A DNA stretch of 64,000 nt from an uncultured Dehalococcoidia bacterium (GTDB taxonomy: Bacteria; Chloroflexota; Dehalococcoidia; Lucifugimonadales; JAAXIE01), in the NCBI GenBank assembly GCA_951813255.1, contig OX638353.1, forward strand, positions 1,302,001-1,366,000, written 5' to 3'. Each line of letters opens with the position of its first letter. The stretch's first letter is position 1. Under the pieces are notes generated by a model. That model was not told the DNA's origin and did no database searches. It saw only the letters and a program-made list of their open reading frames with translations. Both the position numbers and the translations under genes were made by a program. Positions 61,749-64,000 of the stretch are shown here, one piece after another.

Positions 61749-62018
61749 CGCCTCCCCTCACCCCCTCCGTTCGTCCCGCCCTCCAATCCGTTCGTCCTGA
61801 GCGACTGGAGGGGGTTGTACATCCGGCTGACCGAGGTCGGATGTACAACCCCCATCCCGAAGTCGAAGGACCCTAGCCCATCATTCCGTGCCCCCCATTC
61901 CCTGCCAGTTCGGCGCCATGCCGAATGGATGAAAATGAGCGGAAATGGGGCGGATTTCCAGTTTTTCCGCCCCTGCATCACAAGCCACTGTTTCCAACGA
62001 TAGCTAGGAGCTGACACC

Positions 62019-62447
62019 ATGACACTGTCCCAGATTCGCAACCGCATCCACGCCCTCCAGCGCCGCTTCGGCCTGCCCCTCACCGTCATACGCCTCCGCC
62101 CCTACGCCACCCAGTTCTGCGACCAGTGGGCCATCGCCAAGGACAGGAATGAGCCCCTGCCCGAAACCCCCGACTTCATCCGGAAGCTGGCCGCCGCTGG
62201 CTTCAGCCTCACCACGTTCTCCTACCTCCTTCCCCGCCTCGAGAGGCACCGCGAGAACAACACCTGCCCTCAGCCCAGTACCATCCTCACCACCCTGATT
62301 CCCGGACTCAAAGCCCGCAGGATCATCGATGCCGTCCTCCTGTGGGACCCGCCCGCCGAAGAACACAACCGCGCCATCCCACCCAGTTCACCCATGCTCT
62401 GTTTCAGCCCGCCATTCCGCTCCACCCAGCGGGCGCTGCCAGCCTGA
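62019..62447 (+). CDS. Unknown protein downstream of element E
   Basis: 142 residues, mostly helical and basic at the start: MTLSQIRNRIHALQRRFGLPLTVIRLR, then FCDQWAIAKDRNEPLPETPDFIRKLAAAGFSLTTFSYLLPRLERHR. The C-terminal 30 residues are low in helix and rich in Pro/Ser. No domain name can be given. AGGAG precedes ATG 62019. It is the first gene after element E, so it could be expressed from that promoter. Confidence 0.6.
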   Translation: MTLSQIRNRIHALQRRFGLPLTVIRLRPYATQFCDQWAIAKDRNEPLPETPDFIRKLAAAGFSLTTFSYLLPRLERHRENNTCPQPSTILTTLIPGLKARRIIDAVLLWDPPAEEHNRAIPPSSPMLCFSPPFRSTQRALPA

Positions 62448-62681
62448 CCCGGTGCTCTACCACCTCAGGACGGCCCCTTCGAGGCCACAGTCTCAGTTGA
62501 CGGCAAAAGGGCCACAGCTTAGAATCAAGTTACGGCAAGTTACGGGGAAGCTCCTCCTGAGTCCCTCGCCCAAGGTATGTGGGACAGCGCAACCTTCCGC
62601 CTTGAGGTCGTAGCTAGGCCGTTCCTGTAGCCCTCCGCCCTAACCCCCGGTCGCCGGGGAGCTTCATGCCAGGAGGCAGTT

Positions 62682-62984
62682 ATGCATCTCAGAGTTGTTT
62701 GGGGCAAAATCCGCAGAGGCCGGTGGGACGAATACAAGCAGTGGTACATGGACAACGTCATCCCCGCCACCGAGAACGCCCCCGGACTGCGTGGCCGCCG
62801 CCTCTCCCGCAGCGTCGATGACCCCGACGAAGGTATCTCCGTCACCTTCTGGAACACCGAGGCCGATATGCAGGCCTACGAGCACAGCGAGAAGCGTCAG
62901 GAAATCTCCCGCTCTGCCGAACACCTCTACGCCGGCGAGTACTGGATTCGCCACTTCGAAGTCGAATATTCCGACGACAAGTAA
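62682..62984 (+). CDS. ABM (antibiotic biosynthesis monooxygenase-like) domain protein
   Basis: 100 residues, dimeric alpha/beta-barrel type: LRVVWGKIRRGRWDEYKQWYMDNVIPATENAPGLRGRRLSRSVDDPDEGISVTFWNTEADMQAYEHSEKRQEI. The pattern fits ABM/Dabb-like domains, which bind heme or act as small monooxygenases. AGGAGG precedes ATG 62682. Followed by the DUF971 gene after 39 bases. Confidence 0.8.
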   Translation: MHLRVVWGKIRRGRWDEYKQWYMDNVIPATENAPGLRGRRLSRSVDDPDEGISVTFWNTEADMQAYEHSEKRQEISRSAEHLYAGEYWIRHFEVEYSDDK

Positions 62985-63023
62985 ACCGCTATCTGCCCAG
63001 CAGGCAGATTAGGAGGGCCTGAG

Positions 63024-63356
63024 TTGCCCGATTCGCCTGAATCTGTAGCTCCACAGACCGTGGAATTAGCGGAGAAATCGGTCCGCATCCAGTGGGACGA
63101 CGGCCACCAGAGCGTCTATCCCCACCGGTTCCTCCGCTTGGCCTGCCCCTGCGCCAGCTGCATCGACGAGATGACTCGCGAGGCACGCCTTGACCCGGCC
63201 ACAGTGTCGGAAGAGGTGCGCACCGACGACTACATGGCTGTGGGCAGCTACGCCCTCCAGTTCCTCTTCACCGACGCCCACTACACAGGCATCTACACCT
63301 TCGAGCTTCTACGCGAAATCTGCACCTGTCGCCAGTGCTGGGAAAGCCGCGCCTAG
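63024..63356 (+). CDS. DUF971 protein (gamma-butyrobetaine hydroxylase N-terminal-like)
   Basis: 110 residues. The motifs SVRIQWDDGHQSVYPHRFLRLACPCASCIDEMT and VGSYALQFLFTDAHYTGIYTFELLREIC match the DUF971 fold, with Cys and His residues that bind zinc in the related N-terminal domain of gamma-butyrobetaine dioxygenase. Stand-alone forms are often linked to Fe-S proteins or the Mrp ATPase; none is adjacent. Start TTG 63024 with AGGAGG upstream. Confidence 0.88.
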   Translation: MPDSPESVAPQTVELAEKSVRIQWDDGHQSVYPHRFLRLACPCASCIDEMTREARLDPATVSEEVRTDDYMAVGSYALQFLFTDAHYTGIYTFELLREICTCRQCWESRA

Positions 63357-63371
63357 CCCCCACTTCCTCCG

Positions 63372-64000
63372 CTAGATAACCCCATCCGACTCAAGCGACG
63401 CAATCTCCCCATCAGAGCATCCCAGGAGCTCCGACAGCACAGTGCGGGTATGCTGCCCCAGAGTAGGAGCCGCCTCGAACCTCTCCTCCTGCCCCAGCTT
63501 GATAGGGTTCCCCGGCATCTCATGCCGCCCCACCACAGGATGGTCCGCCTCCACCACCATGTTGCGGTGCAACACCTGTGGGTCCCTCAGCGCCTCCCCC
63601 ACATCATGGATAGGCGCTATCGGCACCTCCTCACCCATCAACTCCATCCACTCGTCCGCGGTCTTGGCCGCAAAGCCCCGCTGCAAGACCTCTCGCAACT
63701 CAGGCCAGTGCTGCCGTCTGGCAGGCATCGTCACAAACCGCTCATCCTCCACCAGCGCCTCCATCCCCGCCACATTCGCCACCAGCTTCTCCGCCAACAC
63801 CTCGTAGAACTTCTGCGTAGCGCAGTGGACCTGCAGATAACGACCGTCCTTGCTCAGGAACGCCCCATTAGGCAGGTTAGCCGACTGCGTCGAACCGCCT
63901 CGCCACGGTATGTTCCCCGCCCCCAGGTACACCTCCGACAGGTGACCCTGAAAGCTCACGTTCACATCCAGCAGACTCAGATCCAGATACAGCCCACGCC
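63372..64000 (-). CDS. CaiB/BaiF-family CoA-transferase, 5' partial
   Basis: The frame is open to the right edge, so the start is outside the window; 209 residues are visible. It begins RGLYLDLSLLDVNVSFQ, the typical 'vDvSLlD' segment in the middle of CaiB/BaiF proteins, then DGRYLQVHCATQKFYEVLAEKLV and PIAPIHDVGEALRDPQVLHRNMVVEADHPVVG. The active-site Asp lies in the missing part. Related to the gene at 12.4 kb. Convergent with the DUF971 gene. Confidence 0.9.
   Translation of the reverse strand, partial: RGLYLDLSLLDVNVSFQGHLSEVYLGAGNIPWRGGSTQSANLPNGAFLSKDGRYLQVHCATQKFYEVLAEKLVANVAGMEALVEDERFVTMPARRQHWPELREVLQRGFAAKTADEWMELMGEEVPIAPIHDVGEALRDPQVLHRNMVVEADHPVVGRHEMPGNPIKLGQEERFEAAPTLGQHTRTVLSELLGCSDGEIASLESDGVI

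Larger units (their letters stand above)
61309..62018. other. Intergenic region holding word-repeat element E
   Basis: 710 bases. It holds the promoter and leader (61329-61468), two word-repeat units (61548-61748) and a 17-bp dyad (61490-61506). An open frame from ATG 61466 to 61876 (136 codons) has a good Shine-Dalgarno site, but its sequence (DSTDST, RYKKTLSSYDQC, SYEKTRNSYDQC) mirrors the DNA words. Coding is not excluded. Confidence 0.6.

Noticed and set aside
61466-61876. 136-codon ORF in element E with a good Shine-Dalgarno site
   Set aside because: Not annotated as a gene because only its first 17 codons resemble the matching frame of element B, which stops after 48 codons. Coding is not excluded and is noted under the element.

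Overview
The window is a 64 kb piece of a GC-rich bacterial chromosome, with about 57 genes on both strands, short intergenic gaps, strong AGGAGG-type ribosome binding sites and several TTG or GTG starts. The gene content suggests a heterotrophic Chloroflexota bacterium of the Dehalococcoidia/SAR202 type: amidohydrolase-2 enzymes, CaiB/BaiF CoA-transferases, a CO/xanthine-dehydrogenase-type molybdenum hydroxylase, dienelactone hydrolases, DAO-type flavoenzymes, DinB and SMP-30/NHL proteins. This placement is inferred from gene content, not from a marker gene.

Layout. 1-3.8 kb: lspA (cut by the left edge, with an unusual zinc-ribbon tail), an RluD-type pseudouridine synthase, a retropepsin-like protein, an amidohydrolase and a cupin. 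4.2-7.9 kb: NMT1-like binding protein, Met/Gln-rich VWA protein, DinB. 7.9-12.3 kb: FAD and 2Fe-2S subunits of a molybdenum hydroxylase with the XdhC and MocA-type maturation factors; a molybdopterin subunit is 30 kb away at 38.9-41.2 kb. 12.3-16.4 kb: CoA-transferase, SDR, M24 peptidase and a VapBC-like pair. 16.4-22.3 kb, minus strand: OCD-family protein, IlvD, TldD, TldE. 23.4-27.9 kb, minus strand: a TPP-riboswitch operon for thiamin-precursor uptake and salvage (ThiZ, ThiX, ThiY, TenA, ThiD), divergent from hemQ. 28.7-31.4 kb: aconitase and a 7Fe ferredoxin. 31.7-36.2 kb: two dienelactone hydrolases, RidA, Tag, a DAO-type oxidase, GlcG/HbpS. 36.4-37.2 kb: a two-domain rhodanese whose catalytic cysteine codon is UGA. 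37.9-54.2 kb: catabolic and redox enzymes. 54.4-61.3 kb: Lrp regulator, tRNA-Ser(GCU), then an accessory patch with a decayed transposase and three secreted or lipoprotein repeat proteins (proline-rich, RCC1, plant-type LRR). 61.3-64 kb: a small unknown protein, ABM, DUF971 and a CoA-transferase cut by the right edge.

Two signals stand out. First, five intergenic loci (about 4.1, 37.7, 44.6, 52.5 and 61.6 kb) carry an element that I cannot assign to a named family. Its best units are about 62 nt long. A 7-8 nt word is repeated with a 9-nt period, followed by two AGCTAC-type motifs and then the exact reverse complement of the word. The word differs between units but the complementarity is kept each time. 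Three of the loci also share a promoter (TTGACA-like, 18-nt spacer, TATNNT) and a nested-hairpin leader ending in a T-run. Second, the rhodanese at 36.4-37.2 kb continues in frame through UGA at the catalytic position, and a bSECIS-like hairpin follows directly, so it is a strong selenoprotein candidate.

Functionally the window is mainly catabolism (amidohydrolases, CoA-transferases, oxidases, aldolase, molybdenum hydroxylase), cofactor supply (thiamin salvage, Mo-cofactor maturation, coproheme decarboxylase) and housekeeping (RNA modification, lipoprotein processing, DNA repair, TCA cycle).
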